Below are positions 39,701 through 49,254 of a DNA stretch of 64,000 nt, piece after piece (positions within the stretch are counted from its first letter, which is position 1; every line of letters starts with the position of its first letter). A model generated the notes under the pieces. That model made no database searches, was not told where the DNA came from, and was given only the letters and a program-made list of their open reading frames with translations. The DNA is taken from the NCBI RefSeq assembly GCF_003731765.1, contig NZ_MOAL01000003.1, forward strand, positions 62,001 through 126,000. The letters are read 5' to 3'. Source of the DNA: Pseudomonas chlororaphis. GTDB lineage: Bacteria > Pseudomonadota > Gammaproteobacteria > Pseudomonadales > Pseudomonadaceae. The position numbers were made by a program, and so were the translations under genes.

Positions 39701-40915
39701 ATGACGGCTGTGGAATTGCCTGCTGTACCCCGTGTGTTGATTGCCGAGGCCGACCCCTGGTCCCGGGATCTGCTGAAACAGGTGTTGTTGAACGTGCGCT
39801 GTGACGCACGGCTGGACGTTTGTGCCAATGGCCAGGAAGCCCTGGAGTTGTTAGGCACCCAATCTTTTGACCTGGTGATTGCCGATTGGGAATTGCCGGG
39901 CGTCGATGGCCTCAGCGTGTTGCGCAGTGTGCGCCAGCGCAAGCGCAACCCGGTGCTGCCCTTTATCCTCCTCAGCTCGCGCAGCGACAGTGCCAGCGTG
40001 CGCGAGGCCCTGCCGCTGGCGCCCACCGCCTACCTGACCAAGCCTCTCAACATGGAAGGCCTGACCCAGCGCCTGCAGGGCCTGCTGCTGGATGCCGGGC
40101 AAGAGGTAGCATGCGAAGTGCCGACCCTGGCCCCAGGCATGACCCTGTGGACCTTTCTGGAGCGCCGCCGCGATGTTGCCGACGGTGCACCGCTGCTGAC
40201 CGACGTGCAACTGGCGGTCAAGCGCAGCCTCAATCCCCAGGGGCTGGACATCCGCTTGCTGGAAGATGAAGTGCGCACTGACCCGCAGATCACTGCGGTG
40301 CTGATTGCCGCGGCCAACAGTGCCGCCCAGCACCATGGCGAGGGGGTGCAGACCCTGGGTCAGGCGCTGCATCGGCTGGGGACCGGGCAAAGCATGAACC
40401 TGATCCTCGGCCTGGCCCTCAAGCGCAGCGCGCGCTTGAGCGATCCGGCCCTGGCGGACTACGCCGAGCGCTATTGGAACCTGTCCCTGCACACTGCGGA
40501 ATATGGCCGTAGCCTGGCGCGTTTGCTGGACCTGGACCAGGAGCGTTGCTACTGCGCCGGGTTGCTGCATCGGCTGGGTGATCTGGCGTTGCTGCGCTGC
40601 CTGCAGGAGTGGAAGCAGGCGGGGGGCGCACTGGATGACCAGGAAGAGATTGGTGACGCCCTGGAGGAGTTCAGCGCCGCCTATGGCTCGGCGTTGCGCA
40701 CTCGCTGGCGAATGCCCTTGGAGTTGCGGGAGCTGATCGCTTCGGTCTATGCCCTGGGCGGCGGGGTCTACTCCCGCGAGGCGCTGGCGATGAACCTGGC
40801 GGCGCAGTTGGCACGCTTGGGAAGCCATGAAGGCGCTGAAGAGGTGGCCCGGAGCAAGACCGCGCGCCTGCTGAAGATCGGCCTGCCGGAATTGGCGCGC
40901 CTGCGCAAAGGCTAA
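39701..40915 (+). CDS. Response regulator with C-terminal HDOD domain
   Basis: 404 residues. The receiver domain (about 8-125) has the acidic pair EAD, phospho-acceptor Asp in LVIADWELPGVDGLS and conserved Lys in AYLTKPLNMEGL. Residues about 155-390 form an HDOD domain (LEDEVRTDPQITAVLIAAANSA, LGTGQSMNLILGLALKRSA, RLGDLALLRCL). HDOD proteins link signalling to cell physiology without a known enzyme activity. CAGGAG precedes the ATG at 39701. No kinase gene is adjacent. Confidence 0.92.
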   Translation: MTAVELPAVPRVLIAEADPWSRDLLKQVLLNVRCDARLDVCANGQEALELLGTQSFDLVIADWELPGVDGLSVLRSVRQRKRNPVLPFILLSSRSDSASVREALPLAPTAYLTKPLNMEGLTQRLQGLLLDAGQEVACEVPTLAPGMTLWTFLERRRDVADGAPLLTDVQLAVKRSLNPQGLDIRLLEDEVRTDPQITAVLIAAANSAAQHHGEGVQTLGQALHRLGTGQSMNLILGLALKRSARLSDPALADYAERYWNLSLHTAEYGRSLARLLDLDQERCYCAGLLHRLGDLALLRCLQEWKQAGGALDDQEEIGDALEEFSAAYGSALRTRWRMPLELRELIASVYALGGGVYSREALAMNLAAQLARLGSHEGAEEVARSKTARLLKIGLPELARLRKG

Positions 40916-40919
40916 TCCC

Positions 40920-41008
40920 CTTGTAGGCGCCGGCTTGCCGGCGATCACGCCCTCAAACACGGCACCAGCCTCGCTGACGCCATCGCTGGCAAGCCAGCTC
41001 CTACAAGA
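40920..41008. repeat. REP/BIME pair
   Basis: Two facing REP units: GTAGGCGCCGGCTTGCCGGCGAT and, inverted, GCTGGCAAGCCAGCTCCTAC. This is the intergenic repeat common in fluorescent pseudomonads. Confidence 0.85.
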
Positions 41009-41022
41009 AGGCAATCACCTTT

Positions 41023-41061
41023 GGTTGCCTGGTGACGATGCGGTTTTTGCCCTGGCGCCTG
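41023..41061 (-). pseudogene. Relic of a GGDEF-gene 3' end
   Basis: On the minus strand it encodes RRQGKNRIVT, the same C-terminal tail as the diguanylate cyclase at 41384 (AKRQGKNRIVTG). The DNA of the two tails is about 80 % identical over 40 bp (41023-41061 versus 41381-41421). A copy of the cyclase end therefore sits on the far side of the small membrane gene. Confidence 0.55.
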
Positions 41062-41071
41062 CCGGCCCTTT

Positions 41072-41320
41072 TCAATTGCCCAAGCTCGCGCACAGATCGA
41101 ACCAGCTTTCGACGGTCTGGTCTTCGGCAAAAAATGCCAGGTAGAAAAACGGCCACGCAGGAATCAGCGTCAGCAACTGCGCCGGGTGTGGCCCGTTGCG
41201 CAGCGCCAGCGCCACGCCCAGCACCAAAAATGCCAAGCCAATCAGCACGCATACCAAACGCTTGCCCCGACAACCATTGCGCTTGCTGTTCACGCGCCTA
41301 AGCAACTGCTCCTTGTCCAT
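41072..41320 (-). CDS. Small two-TM membrane protein
   Basis: 82 residues, MDKEQLLRRVNSKRNGCRGKRLVCVLIGLAFLVLGVALALRNGPHPAQLLTLIPAWPFFYLAFFAEDQTVESW onward. Two hydrophobic segments after a basic N-terminus. It sits between two copies of a GGDEF 3' end, so it may have arrived by insertion or local duplication. Function unknown. Confidence 0.65.
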   Translation of the reverse strand: MDKEQLLRRVNSKRNGCRGKRLVCVLIGLAFLVLGVALALRNGPHPAQLLTLIPAWPFFYLAFFAEDQTVESWFDLCASLGN

Positions 41321-41383
41321 CCAACGTTTCCCTGAAAGCCGGGGTACCGGCGAAACGGCCTACGTGCGAGCAACCACCCTCGG

Positions 41384-42379
41384 TTACCCGGTGACAATAC
41401 GGTTTTTGCCCTGGCGCTTGGCTTCGTACATGGCGGCGTCGGCGCGGGCGAACAGGCTGTCGAGGGTTTCATCTTCCGGCAGCAGGCTGGTCAGGCCCTG
41501 GCTGACGGTGATGCTGAAGCTCTGGCCGCCGTGGCTGAAGCTTTGGCGCTGGATCTCCCGTTGCAGCCGTTCGGCGACCTGCTGTGCCATATCCGGCGAG
41601 CACCCGGGGAACACCGCTGCGAACTCCTCTCCGCCAATGCGCCCGAACAGGTCGCCACGGCGCAGTGCGGCGCGGCCGCTTTCGGCCACCCGCTGCAGGA
41701 CCAGATCGCCCTCGGGGTGGCCGTAGCTGTCGTTGATCACCTTGAAGTCATCGATATCCAGCAGCAGGAACGCCAGGGGCGCGCCTTGCAGGCGGGCCTG
41801 CTCGAACTCATGGTGGGCGCACTCGAAGAAGTGCCGGCGGTTGCTGCTCTGGGTCAGCACATCGGTGGTGGCCAGGCGCTGCAACTCGGCTTCCAGTTGC
41901 TTCTTCTCGGTGATGTCTTCGGCGATGCCGACGATGATCACCCGCTCGCCGGGCTCGGCATTGCGGTTGATAAAGCACTTGTCGCTGAGCCAGCGGACTT
42001 GCCCCTGGGCATCGAGGATGCGGTATTCGCGGTCTTCCACGGCACCGGTTTCCAGGACCTGGGCCAGGCTGCGCTCGGCGTAATCCAGGTCATCGGGGTA
42101 GATGCTGTCGCGCCATTCGTTGAAGTCCGCGAGCAAGCGACCGGCGGCGCGGCCGAAGATGCGCTCATAGGCGGGGCTGACATACAGCACCTGGCGCGCC
42201 TCCCAGTCGAAGGCCCACAGCACGGCGTTGACGCTGACCAGCAAGGAGCTGAATAACTGCTCGCGTTCGGTCAGGCGAGCGACTTCACCCTGGGCATGCA
42301 TCAGCGCCATAAGGGTCTGCGCGGCCTCGGGCCACTGGGGGAGGAAGGAAGATGGTGTTTCTAGGTTTTTGTTGACCAT
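41384..42379 (-). CDS. PAS-GGDEF diguanylate cyclase
   Basis: 331 residues from the ATG at 42379. A PAS domain with its C-terminal PAC motif (about 45-160: LLVSVNAVLWAFDWEARQVLYVSPAYERIFG through EPGERVIIVGIAEDITEKK) precedes a GGDEF domain (about 170-331) with active-site RIGGEEFAAVF. The inhibitory site RRGD lies five residues before GGEEF, so feedback by c-di-GMP is expected. Cytoplasmic, with no TM. It makes c-di-GMP in response to a PAS-sensed signal. Confidence 0.93.
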   Translation of the reverse strand: MVNKNLETPSSFLPQWPEAAQTLMALMHAQGEVARLTEREQLFSSLLVSVNAVLWAFDWEARQVLYVSPAYERIFGRAAGRLLADFNEWRDSIYPDDLDYAERSLAQVLETGAVEDREYRILDAQGQVRWLSDKCFINRNAEPGERVIIVGIAEDITEKKQLEAELQRLATTDVLTQSSNRRHFFECAHHEFEQARLQGAPLAFLLLDIDDFKVINDSYGHPEGDLVLQRVAESGRAALRRGDLFGRIGGEEFAAVFPGCSPDMAQQVAERLQREIQRQSFSHGGQSFSITVSQGLTSLLPEDETLDSLFARADAAMYEAKRQGKNRIVTG

Positions 42380-42525
42380 CGGCACAAATCTCAAAGACGT
42401 GCCGCGCGGTATTCAACAGCGGCCACACAAAGCCCGCCTGGATGGCGAAGTGTTCCTTGAGATAGGGGATTTGCCGCTAAGTTCCGAACGGTGCGCCCCA
42501 GAGTGGGGCGCACCGATCAACGGCG

Positions 42526-43710
42526 TCAGGCAGTGGCGGGGCGCAGGGAGTAGGTTTTCAACTGGTTGGCGAAGTCGCGCAGGGACTGAATCCCGCTGGC
42601 CTCGGCCTCGTGTACCCAGTCCTTGATCGCTGCCAGCATGTCGTGACCGTTGGAGCTGGTCTTGGCCCAGATCTGTTGCAGCGCCAGGCGCTTTTCATAG
42701 ATCACTTTCAGGGCCTGGCTGTGCTCCAGCATGGTCTGGATACGCACATGGTGACGGTCATCCAGCAGGCTGGTTTCCCGCGACAGCAGGCGCTTGGCAC
42801 GGTGGAATTGATGACGTACCGAATGGTCGACTTTCTCCAGCTCCTGCTTGACCAGCGGCGCGATCACCAGCTTGCGGTACTGGGCCATGATCTGGAACCG
42901 GTTGTTGAGGATCGCCATGGCGGTGTCCATGTCCAGGTGGCCCTTGCCTTCCACTCGGTGGGCGATGGGCGCAACCCGCTGGACCTTGGCCAGGCGCAGG
43001 AAGCTGAACAGCTTGATCCAGGCCCAGCCCATGTCGAACTCCCATTTTTTCACCGAGAGCTTGGCCGAGTTGGGGTAGGTGTGGTGATTGTTATGCAGCT
43101 CTTCACCGCCGACGATGATGCCCCACGGCACCAGGTTGGTGGCGGCGTCGCGGCATTCGAAGTTGCGATAGCCCACGGCGTGGCCCAGGCCATTGATCAC
43201 CCCGGCGGCCCAGAATGGAATCCACATCATCTGGATCGCCCAGATGGTGATGCCGATGGTGCCGAACAGCAGCAGGTCGATCACCGCCATCAAGGCGATA
43301 CCGGCCATTTTGTAGCGGCTGTAGAGGTTGCGTTCGATCCAGTCTTCCGGGCAGTTCTTGCCGTAGATGCGCAGGGTTTCGGGGTTCTGGGCTTCTTCCC
43401 GATACAGCTCGGCGCCTTTGCGCAGCACCGTGGACAGGCCCTTGATCACCGGGCTGTGGGGGTCGTCGACGGTTTCGCACTTGGCGTGGTGCTTACGGTG
43501 GATGGCGGTCCACTCGCGGGTGTTCTGCGCCGTGGTCAGCCACAGCCAGAAGCGGAAGAAGTGTTTAAGCCCGGCGTTCAGCTCCAGGGAGCGATGGGCA
43601 GAGTAGCGATGCAGATAGACCGTGACAGCGACGATGGTCACGTGGGTCATTAACAGGGTGACTGCCACCAATTGCCAAGGCGACAAGCCAAGCAAACCTT
43701 CGTACCACAT
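42526..43710 (-). CDS. desA: Delta-9 fatty acid desaturase DesA
   Basis: 394 residues, inner-membrane di-iron desaturase. Histidine boxes are HRYSAH (about 34-39), HRKHH (about 71-75) and HNNHH (about 206-210). Hydrophobic segments flank them, and a ~150-residue C-terminal cytoplasmic extension is helical (EKVDHSVRHQFHRAKRLLSRE). It introduces a double bond into membrane phospholipid acyl chains aerobically. It is divergent from the c-di-GMP gene, as in P. aeruginosa (desA next to PA0285, from memory). Confidence 0.93.
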   Translation of the reverse strand: MWYEGLLGLSPWQLVAVTLLMTHVTIVAVTVYLHRYSAHRSLELNAGLKHFFRFWLWLTTAQNTREWTAIHRKHHAKCETVDDPHSPVIKGLSTVLRKGAELYREEAQNPETLRIYGKNCPEDWIERNLYSRYKMAGIALMAVIDLLLFGTIGITIWAIQMMWIPFWAAGVINGLGHAVGYRNFECRDAATNLVPWGIIVGGEELHNNHHTYPNSAKLSVKKWEFDMGWAWIKLFSFLRLAKVQRVAPIAHRVEGKGHLDMDTAMAILNNRFQIMAQYRKLVIAPLVKQELEKVDHSVRHQFHRAKRLLSRETSLLDDRHHVRIQTMLEHSQALKVIYEKRLALQQIWAKTSSNGHDMLAAIKDWVHEAEASGIQSLRDFANQLKTYSLRPATA

Positions 43711-43854
43711 AGGCTATAGGGCCCTCGATAAAGAAAAACAGCCCTCGCATTATCACTAACACCCGGCAGAAAACCAGTCGGCCTTTCAGATAAGAGTGGC
43801 GGAATGTTTCTTCCTCTATAATCCCGAACTTTTCGTAAGGACATAGACGACCTT

Positions 43855-45774
43855 ATGTCGGTCTCTTATCGCAATGGCTTGCGTGCCGCACTGCTCTACC
43901 TGCTGCTATCGATTGTGTGGTTGCAGGTGAGTGATCATTTATTGAGCAGTTTCTTCGATGAGTCAGCGGACCTGGCGCGTTGGCAACTGATCAATGGTTA
44001 TGTCTGGGTGACGGTCAGCGCGGCGCTGATCTTTTGTGCCCGGGCCCGATTGTTGCGCTTTCTGGGCGCCGACCGCGGCCTGCGCCACCAGCGTGAAGAC
44101 CGCGAGCGTCTGCGCCAGGCGGCAGCGGTATTCGACTGCACCCGCGAAGGGGTGCTGGTCAGCGATACCCGCGGCCAGATCGTTCACGTCAACCGGGCCT
44201 TCATGGAAATCACCGGTTACCAGCGTGAGGAAGTCCTGGGCCACCAGCCCAGCATGTTCAAGTCCGGCCACCATTCCCTGGATTTCTACCAGGCTATGTT
44301 CCAGACCCTGAAGGCCACCGGCGAGTGGAGCGGGGAAATCTGGAACCGGCGCAAGAGCGGCGAGATTTACCCGCAATGGCAGACCATCCGCGCCATCCAG
44401 GATGATCACGGCCAGCTCAGCCACTATGTGGCGGTGTTCTCCGACATCAGCGCGATCAAGGATTCCGAGCACGAACTGGCCCACTTGGCCCACCACGACC
44501 CGCTCACCGACCTGCCCAACCGCCTGCTGTTCACCGACCGTGCCGAACAGGCCCTGGCGTCGGCGCAGATCCACAAGCGCGGCTGCGCCTTGCTGCTGAT
44601 CGACCTGGATCACTTCAAGATGATCAACGACAGCCTCGGCCACACCCTGGGCGACCAATTGCTCAAGGCCGTGGCTGCGCGCCTGCAAGGCATGTTCGGC
44701 CCGGGTATTACCTTGGCGCGCCTGGGCGGCGACGAGTTTGCCGTGCTGGCCGAGAGCTGCCCGCAGCTGGTGCAGGCGGCCGCCCTGGCCCAGCGGATCA
44801 TCGACGGCCTGAAGCAGCCATTCGAGCTGGAGGGGCATCAACTGTTTATCAACGCCAGCATCGGCATCAGCCTGTTCCCCAGTGACGCCCTGAGCGCCGA
44901 ACAGCTGTTGCGCAATGCCGACTCGGCCCTGTTCAAGGCCAAGAGTGCCGGTCGCGACGGCTATGCCCTGTACACCGAAGAGCTGACCGCCCATGCCCAG
45001 CAGCGGGTGGAAATCGCCTTCGAATTGCGCCGGGCCCTGGAGCAGCAGGAGTTGCGGGTCTTCTACCAACCGGTGCACGACCTCAAGAGCAGCCGCTTGA
45101 TCGGCGTCGAGGCTCTGGTGCGCTGGGAGCATCCCGAGCGTGGCCTGGTGTCGCCGGCGGAGTTCATCCCGATTGCCGAGCGCACCGGGCTGATTGCCGA
45201 GATCGACGCCTGGGTCATGCAGCACGCTTGCCAGCAGATGTGCCAGTGGCAGGCGGACGGGGTGGTGTTGTCATTTCTCGCGGTGAATGTGTCGTCGCGC
45301 CTGTTCGCCCGGCGTGAGCTGTACCAGCAAGTGGCCCAGGTGCTGCACGACACCGGCCTGGACCCGGCTTTCCTGGAGCTGGAAGTCACGGAAAGCGCCG
45401 TGATGGAAGACCCGGAAGTGGCCCTTGAGCAGATGCATCGCCTGCGTGAGCTAGGGGTACGCCTGGCCATCGACGACTTCGGCACCGGTTACTCGTCCCT
45501 GCTGCGGCTCAAGCGCCTGCCGGTGCAAAAACTCAAGATCGACCAGGGGTTTGTCGCCGGCTTGCCGTCTGATGAGGACGACGCGGCGATTTCCCGGGTC
45601 ATCATCGCCCTGGCTCAAAGCATGGGCATGCAGGTTCATGCCGAAGGCATCGAGCAGATGGAGCAGGCGCGCTTTCTCCTCGACCAAGGCTGCGACCTGG
45701 CCCAGGGCTACTGGTTCGGCCGCCCGGTACCGGCCGCGCAGTTGGACTGGAACAAGGCACCGGCGATCCACTGA
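43855..45774 (+). CDS. Membrane PAS-GGDEF-EAL c-di-GMP protein
   Basis: 639 residues. Two TM helices flank a short periplasmic loop (LYLLLSIVWLQVSDHLL and LINGYVWVTVSAALIFCARA). A PAS domain (about 85-195) precedes GGDEF (about 205-365, RLGGDEFAVL, no RxxD inhibitory site) and EAL (about 385-625, VEALVRWEHP, VTESAVMED, IDDFGTGYSSL, KIDQGFVAG). Residues for phosphodiesterase activity are intact, so net breakdown of c-di-GMP or dual activity is possible. Its place beside desA and the sbp-cys genes matches PA0285 of P. aeruginosa. Confidence 0.94.
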   Translation: MSVSYRNGLRAALLYLLLSIVWLQVSDHLLSSFFDESADLARWQLINGYVWVTVSAALIFCARARLLRFLGADRGLRHQREDRERLRQAAAVFDCTREGVLVSDTRGQIVHVNRAFMEITGYQREEVLGHQPSMFKSGHHSLDFYQAMFQTLKATGEWSGEIWNRRKSGEIYPQWQTIRAIQDDHGQLSHYVAVFSDISAIKDSEHELAHLAHHDPLTDLPNRLLFTDRAEQALASAQIHKRGCALLLIDLDHFKMINDSLGHTLGDQLLKAVAARLQGMFGPGITLARLGGDEFAVLAESCPQLVQAAALAQRIIDGLKQPFELEGHQLFINASIGISLFPSDALSAEQLLRNADSALFKAKSAGRDGYALYTEELTAHAQQRVEIAFELRRALEQQELRVFYQPVHDLKSSRLIGVEALVRWEHPERGLVSPAEFIPIAERTGLIAEIDAWVMQHACQQMCQWQADGVVLSFLAVNVSSRLFARRELYQQVAQVLHDTGLDPAFLELEVTESAVMEDPEVALEQMHRLRELGVRLAIDDFGTGYSSLLRLKRLPVQKLKIDQGFVAGLPSDEDDAAISRVIIALAQSMGMQVHAEGIEQMEQARFLLDQGCDLAQGYWFGRPVPAAQLDWNKAPAIH

Positions 45775-45800
45775 TTCGCTTGTTCGAACCCTTCCTTCAC

Positions 45801-45820
45801 TCCCGGGCGCCCGCCCGGGA
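45801..45820. terminator. GC-rich hairpin after the GGDEF-EAL gene
   Basis: TCCCGGGC, loop GCCC, GCCCGGGA: perfect 8-bp stem 26 bp past the stop, without a T-run. Confidence 0.45.
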
Positions 45821-45945
45821 ATGCCCCACGCCCCCTCCCCGGGTGGCCTGGGGCCACTTCCATGACCCGTGCGAATCACCCCCTGGGCTGTGCAAACGCA
45901 GGCAGCACAGGGCCTGCAAGGGATTGTATTTTTAGTTATATAAAC

Positions 45946-45970
45946 ATTCTTAAATAGTATTTTTAAGAAT
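45946..45970. promoter_or_regulatory. AT-rich dyad upstream of oscA, candidate CysB site
   Basis: ATTCTTAAA and TTTAAGAAT form a perfect 9-7-9 inverted repeat within a ~50-bp AT-rich block (45926-45970) 80 bp before oscA, in otherwise GC-rich DNA. Sulfur-starvation genes of Pseudomonas are activated by CysB at AT-rich sites. CysB binding is inferred from position and composition. Confidence 0.55.
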
Positions 45971-46049
45971 ATCCGCGGCTATCTACTATTGCTCCACGCC
46001 ACCAGCAGTGCCGCCACTGCCCGGCACATCCCATTCAGGAGCAGCAACC

Positions 46050-46232
46050 ATGAGCGCATCTCTACGTAGCGTCGACGGCCAGGACGAAGCAACCATCCTG
46101 CGCGAGATTCAAAGCGCCTTGCGCGATCTGCGTTTCGGCGCAGTGGAAATCACTGTGCACAACGCCCAGGTCGTGCAGATCGAGCGCAAAGAGAAATTCC
46201 GTCTGCAAAACCCCGGCAACAAACCCAGCTGA
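46050..46232 (+). CDS. oscA: OscA, small sulfur-starvation protein (YezD/DUF2292 family)
   Basis: 60 residues, MSASLRSVDGQDEATILREIQSALRDLRFGAVEITVHNAQVVQIERKEKFRL onward. The IREIQSALxxLRFGxVEIxVHxxxVVQIERxEKxR pattern is the family core. CAGGAG lies before the ATG at 46050. In pseudomonads OscA is needed for growth on organic sulfur and is encoded before sbp, as here. Confidence 0.9.
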   Translation: MSASLRSVDGQDEATILREIQSALRDLRFGAVEITVHNAQVVQIERKEKFRLQNPGNKPS

Positions 46233-46291
46233 ATTCCGCGTCACCCTCTCGTGATCGAGAGGCCCGACTGGACAACCGGAGGGCGTCAGCC

Positions 46292-46339
46292 ATGACCCCC
46301 AGCAGAATGAAGAGCGTTCAAGCACGAATGCGGGCCTGA
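46292..46339 (+). CDS. Possible 15-codon leader peptide before sbp
   Basis: MTPSRMKSVQARMRA, with GGAGGG about 9 bases before its ATG and a stop 48 bp before sbp. Good ribosome site, basic peptide. It could be a translated leader that tunes sbp or just chance. Confidence 0.3.
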   Translation: MTPSRMKSVQARMRA

Positions 46340-46387
46340 AGCGCCATAAGAAAAGCCAACACGTCAAAAAATTTCAGGAGCTTCACC

Positions 46388-47398
46388 ATGTCTTCGATTC
46401 GTCACTATGCCTTGGCTGCCCTCGCCAGCGCCGTTTTTGCCGGTTCCGCCGTTGCCAAAGATTACGAGCTGCTCAACGTGTCCTACGACCCGACCCGTGA
46501 GCTGTACCAGGACTACAACGCTGAATTCACCAGCTTCTGGAAAAAGGAACACCCGGGCGACAACGTGAAGATCCAGCAATCCCACGGCGGCTCCGGTAAA
46601 CAGGGTCGCGCAGTGATCGACGGCCTGCGTGCCGACGTGGTGACCCTGGCCCTGGCCGGCGACATCGACGAAATCGCCAAGCTGGGCAAGACCCTGCCGG
46701 AAAACTGGCAGACCCGCCTGCCGGACGCCAGCACCCCGTACACCTCGACCATCGTGTTCCTGGTGCGCAAGGGCAACCCTAAAGGCATCAAGGACTGGGG
46801 CGACCTGATCAAGAAAGACGTGTCGGTGATCACGCCGAACCCGAAAACCTCCGGCGGTGCCCGCTGGAACTTCCTCGCCGCCTGGGCCTACGGCCTGAAA
46901 GCCGGTGGCAGCGAAGCCAAGGCTCAGGAATACGTGAAAGAGCTGTTCAAGCACGTGCCGATCCTCGACACCGGCGCTCGCGGTTCGACCATTACCTTCG
47001 TCAACAACGGTCAGGGTGACGTGTTGCTGGCCTGGGAAAACGAAGCCTTCCTGGCCCTGAAAGAAGATGGCGGTGCCGACAAGTTCGACATCGTGGTGCC
47101 TTCGCTGTCGATCCTCGCCGAGCCACCGGTGGCCGTGGTCGACAAGAACGCCGAGAAAAAGGGCAACACGCAAATCGCCGAAGCCTACCTGAAACACCTG
47201 TACAGCCCGGCGGGCCAGGAAATTGCGGCGAAAAACTTCTATCGTCCACGTGACGAGAAGGTGGCGGCCAAATACGCCCAGCAATTCCCGAAACTGGACC
47301 TGGTGACTATCGACAAGGACTTCGGCGGCTGGAAAACTGCGCAACCGAAATTCTTCAATGACGGTGGTGTGTTCGACCAGATCTACACCGCGCAGTAA
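46388..47398 (+). CDS. sbp: Periplasmic sulfate-binding protein
   Basis: 336 residues. Signal peptide [23 protein letters not shown], cleaved before [21 protein letters not shown]. Sulfate-contact landmarks are [46 protein letters not shown] and [13 protein letters not shown]. It delivers sulfate to the CysTWA transporter encoded downstream and is strongly expressed in sulfur starvation in relatives. A REP pair separates it from cysT. Confidence 0.96.
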   Translation: MSSIRHYALAALASAVFAGSAVAKDYELLNVSYDPTRELYQDYNAEFTSFWKKEHPGDNVKIQQSHGGSGKQGRAVIDGLRADVVTLALAGDIDEIAKLGKTLPENWQTRLPDASTPYTSTIVFLVRKGNPKGIKDWGDLIKKDVSVITPNPKTSGGARWNFLAAWAYGLKAGGSEAKAQEYVKELFKHVPILDTGARGSTITFVNNGQGDVLLAWENEAFLALKEDGGADKFDIVVPSLSILAEPPVAVVDKNAEKKGNTQIAEAYLKHLYSPAGQEIAAKNFYRPRDEKVAAKYAQQFPKLDLVTIDKDFGGWKTAQPKFFNDGGVFDQIYTAQ

Positions 47399-47400
47399 GC

Positions 47401-47492
47401 CTGTTGTAGGAGCTGACTTGCCAGCGAAGGCGCCCTGAAGGCTGGTACCCGGTTTGGGGCCCTTTCGCCGGCAAGCCGGCTCCTACAAGGTA
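47401..47492. repeat. REP/BIME between sbp and cysT
   Basis: Facing REP units (TTGTAGGAGCTGACTTGCCA and CGCCGGCAAGCCGGCTCCTA). Such a hairpin pair after sbp would stabilise its mRNA and let the binding protein exceed the permeases. Confidence 0.85.
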
Positions 47493-47547
47493 GAGCCCGC
47501 ATTCAGTTGCGGGTTTTGCGTATCGGTTCCGCTAACCAAGGACTCTT

Positions 47548-48366
47548 ATGTCGCGTCGTATCTCCCCCGTCATACCCGGCTTCGGGCTGACGCTGGGCTA
47601 CACCTTGGTGTACCTCAGCCTGATCGTGCTTATTCCGCTGGCGGCAATGTTTGTCCATGCCGCTCAACTCACCTGGGATCAGTTCTGGGCGATTATCTCG
47701 GCGCCCCGAGTGATTGCCGCGCTGAAACTCAGCTTCGGCACCGCGCTCTACGCAGCCATCATCAACGGCGTCATTGGCACGCTGCTGGCCTGGGTGCTGG
47801 TGCGCTACACCTTCCCCGGCCGCAAGATCATCGATGCGATGATCGACCTGCCGTTCGCCCTGCCCACCGCCGTGGCCGGTATCGCCCTGACTGCGTTGTA
47901 TGCGCCCACCGGGCTGGTGGGCCAGTTCGCCACCGACCTGGGCTTCAAGATCGCCTACACACCGCTGGGCATCACCCTGGCCCTGACCTTCGTCACCTTG
48001 CCGTTCGTGGTGCGTACGGTGCAGCCGGTACTGGCCGATATCCCCCGTGAGGTCGAAGAGGCCGCCGCGTGCCTGGGGGCCAAACCCTGGCAGGTGTTTC
48101 GCCACATCCTGGTTCCGGCGCTGCTGCCGGCCTGGCTCACCGGGTTTGCCCTGGCCTTTGCCCGGGGCGTCGGCGAGTACGGCTCGGTGATCTTCATCGC
48201 CGGCAACATGCCGATGAAGACCGAGATTCTGCCGCTGCTGATCATGGTCAAGCTCGACCAGTACGATTACACCGGCGCCACGTCCATCGGCGTGCTGATG
48301 CTGGTGGTTTCCTTTGTCCTGTTGCTGCTGATCAACTTGCTGCAGCGCCGCATCGAACGACCTTAA
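47548..48366 (+). CDS. cysT: Sulfate ABC transporter permease CysT
   Basis: 272 residues, six or seven TM helices, start MSRRISPVIPGFGLTLGYTLVYLSLIVLIPL. The cytoplasmic EAA-type loop reads EVEEAAACLGAKPWQVFRHILVPAL. Signature LPFALPTAVAGIALT is typical of CysT/CysU. It forms the membrane channel with CysW. Followed by cysW after 12 bp, so operonic. Confidence 0.96.
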   Translation: MSRRISPVIPGFGLTLGYTLVYLSLIVLIPLAAMFVHAAQLTWDQFWAIISAPRVIAALKLSFGTALYAAIINGVIGTLLAWVLVRYTFPGRKIIDAMIDLPFALPTAVAGIALTALYAPTGLVGQFATDLGFKIAYTPLGITLALTFVTLPFVVRTVQPVLADIPREVEEAAACLGAKPWQVFRHILVPALLPAWLTGFALAFARGVGEYGSVIFIAGNMPMKTEILPLLIMVKLDQYDYTGATSIGVLMLVVSFVLLLLINLLQRRIERP

Positions 48367-48378
48367 GGAGGCGCGAAC

Positions 48379-49251
48379 ATGTCCCAATCGTCTATTTCCG
48401 CCGCTTCCTCGGCCAATGCTGCCCGTCGTGGCAGCCCGGCTTCGCGGCGGGTATTGATCGGCCTTGGCTGGCTGATCTTTGCCCTGTTCCTGCTGTTGCC
48501 GCTGTTTATCGTGGTGTCCCAGGGCCTCAAGCTCGGCCTCGGTGCGTTCTTTGCCGCGATCTTCGAACCCGACGCCCTGTCGGCACTGAAGCTCACGGTG
48601 ATCGCCGTACTGATTTCAGTGCCGTTGAATCTGGTGTTCGGGGTCAGCGCCGCCTGGTGCGTGAGCAAGTACAACTTCCGTGGCAAAAGCATCCTGGTGA
48701 CCCTGATCGACCTGCCGTTCTCGGTGTCGCCCGTGATCGCCGGCCTGGTCTATGTGCTGATGTTCGGCGCCCAGGGGCTGTTCGGCCCATGGCTGCAGGA
48801 CCACGACATCCAGATCGTCTTCGCCTTGCCGGGCATCGTCCTGGCGACCATCTTCGTCACCGTGCCCTTCGTCGCCCGTGAACTGATCCCGCTGATGCAG
48901 GAACAGGGCACCCAGGAAGAAGAGGCCGCGCGGTTGCTGGGCGCCAATGGCTGGCAGATGTTCTGGCACGTCACCGTGCCCAACATCAAATGGGGCCTGA
49001 TCTACGGCGTGGTGCTGTGTACTGCACGGGCCATGGGTGAGTTCGGCGCGGTGTCGGTGGTGTCCGGGCACATCCGCGGGGTCACCAACACCCTGCCGCT
49101 GCACGTCGAGATTCTCTACAACGAATACAACCACGTTGCCGCGTTTGCGGTGGCGAGTCTGTTGCTGATCCTGGCGCTCTTCATCCTGCTGCTCAAGCAG
49201 TGGAGCGAGAACCGCATCAACCGCCTGCGCGCCAGTGCGGCAGAGGAATAA
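48379..49251 (+). CDS. cysW: Sulfate ABC transporter permease CysW
   Basis: 290 residues, six TM helices after a Ser/Ala-rich N-terminus. EAA loop is [47 protein letters not shown] parallels the CysT signature. GGAGG lies before the ATG. It ends with an LLKQWSEN helix. Partner of CysT. Confidence 0.96.
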   Translation: MSQSSISAASSANAARRGSPASRRVLIGLGWLIFALFLLLPLFIVVSQGLKLGLGAFFAAIFEPDALSALKLTVIAVLISVPLNLVFGVSAAWCVSKYNFRGKSILVTLIDLPFSVSPVIAGLVYVLMFGAQGLFGPWLQDHDIQIVFALPGIVLATIFVTVPFVARELIPLMQEQGTQEEEAARLLGANGWQMFWHVTVPNIKWGLIYGVVLCTARAMGEFGAVSVVSGHIRGVTNTLPLHVEILYNEYNHVAAFAVASLLLILALFILLLKQWSENRINRLRASAAEE

Positions 49252-49254
49252 TTC

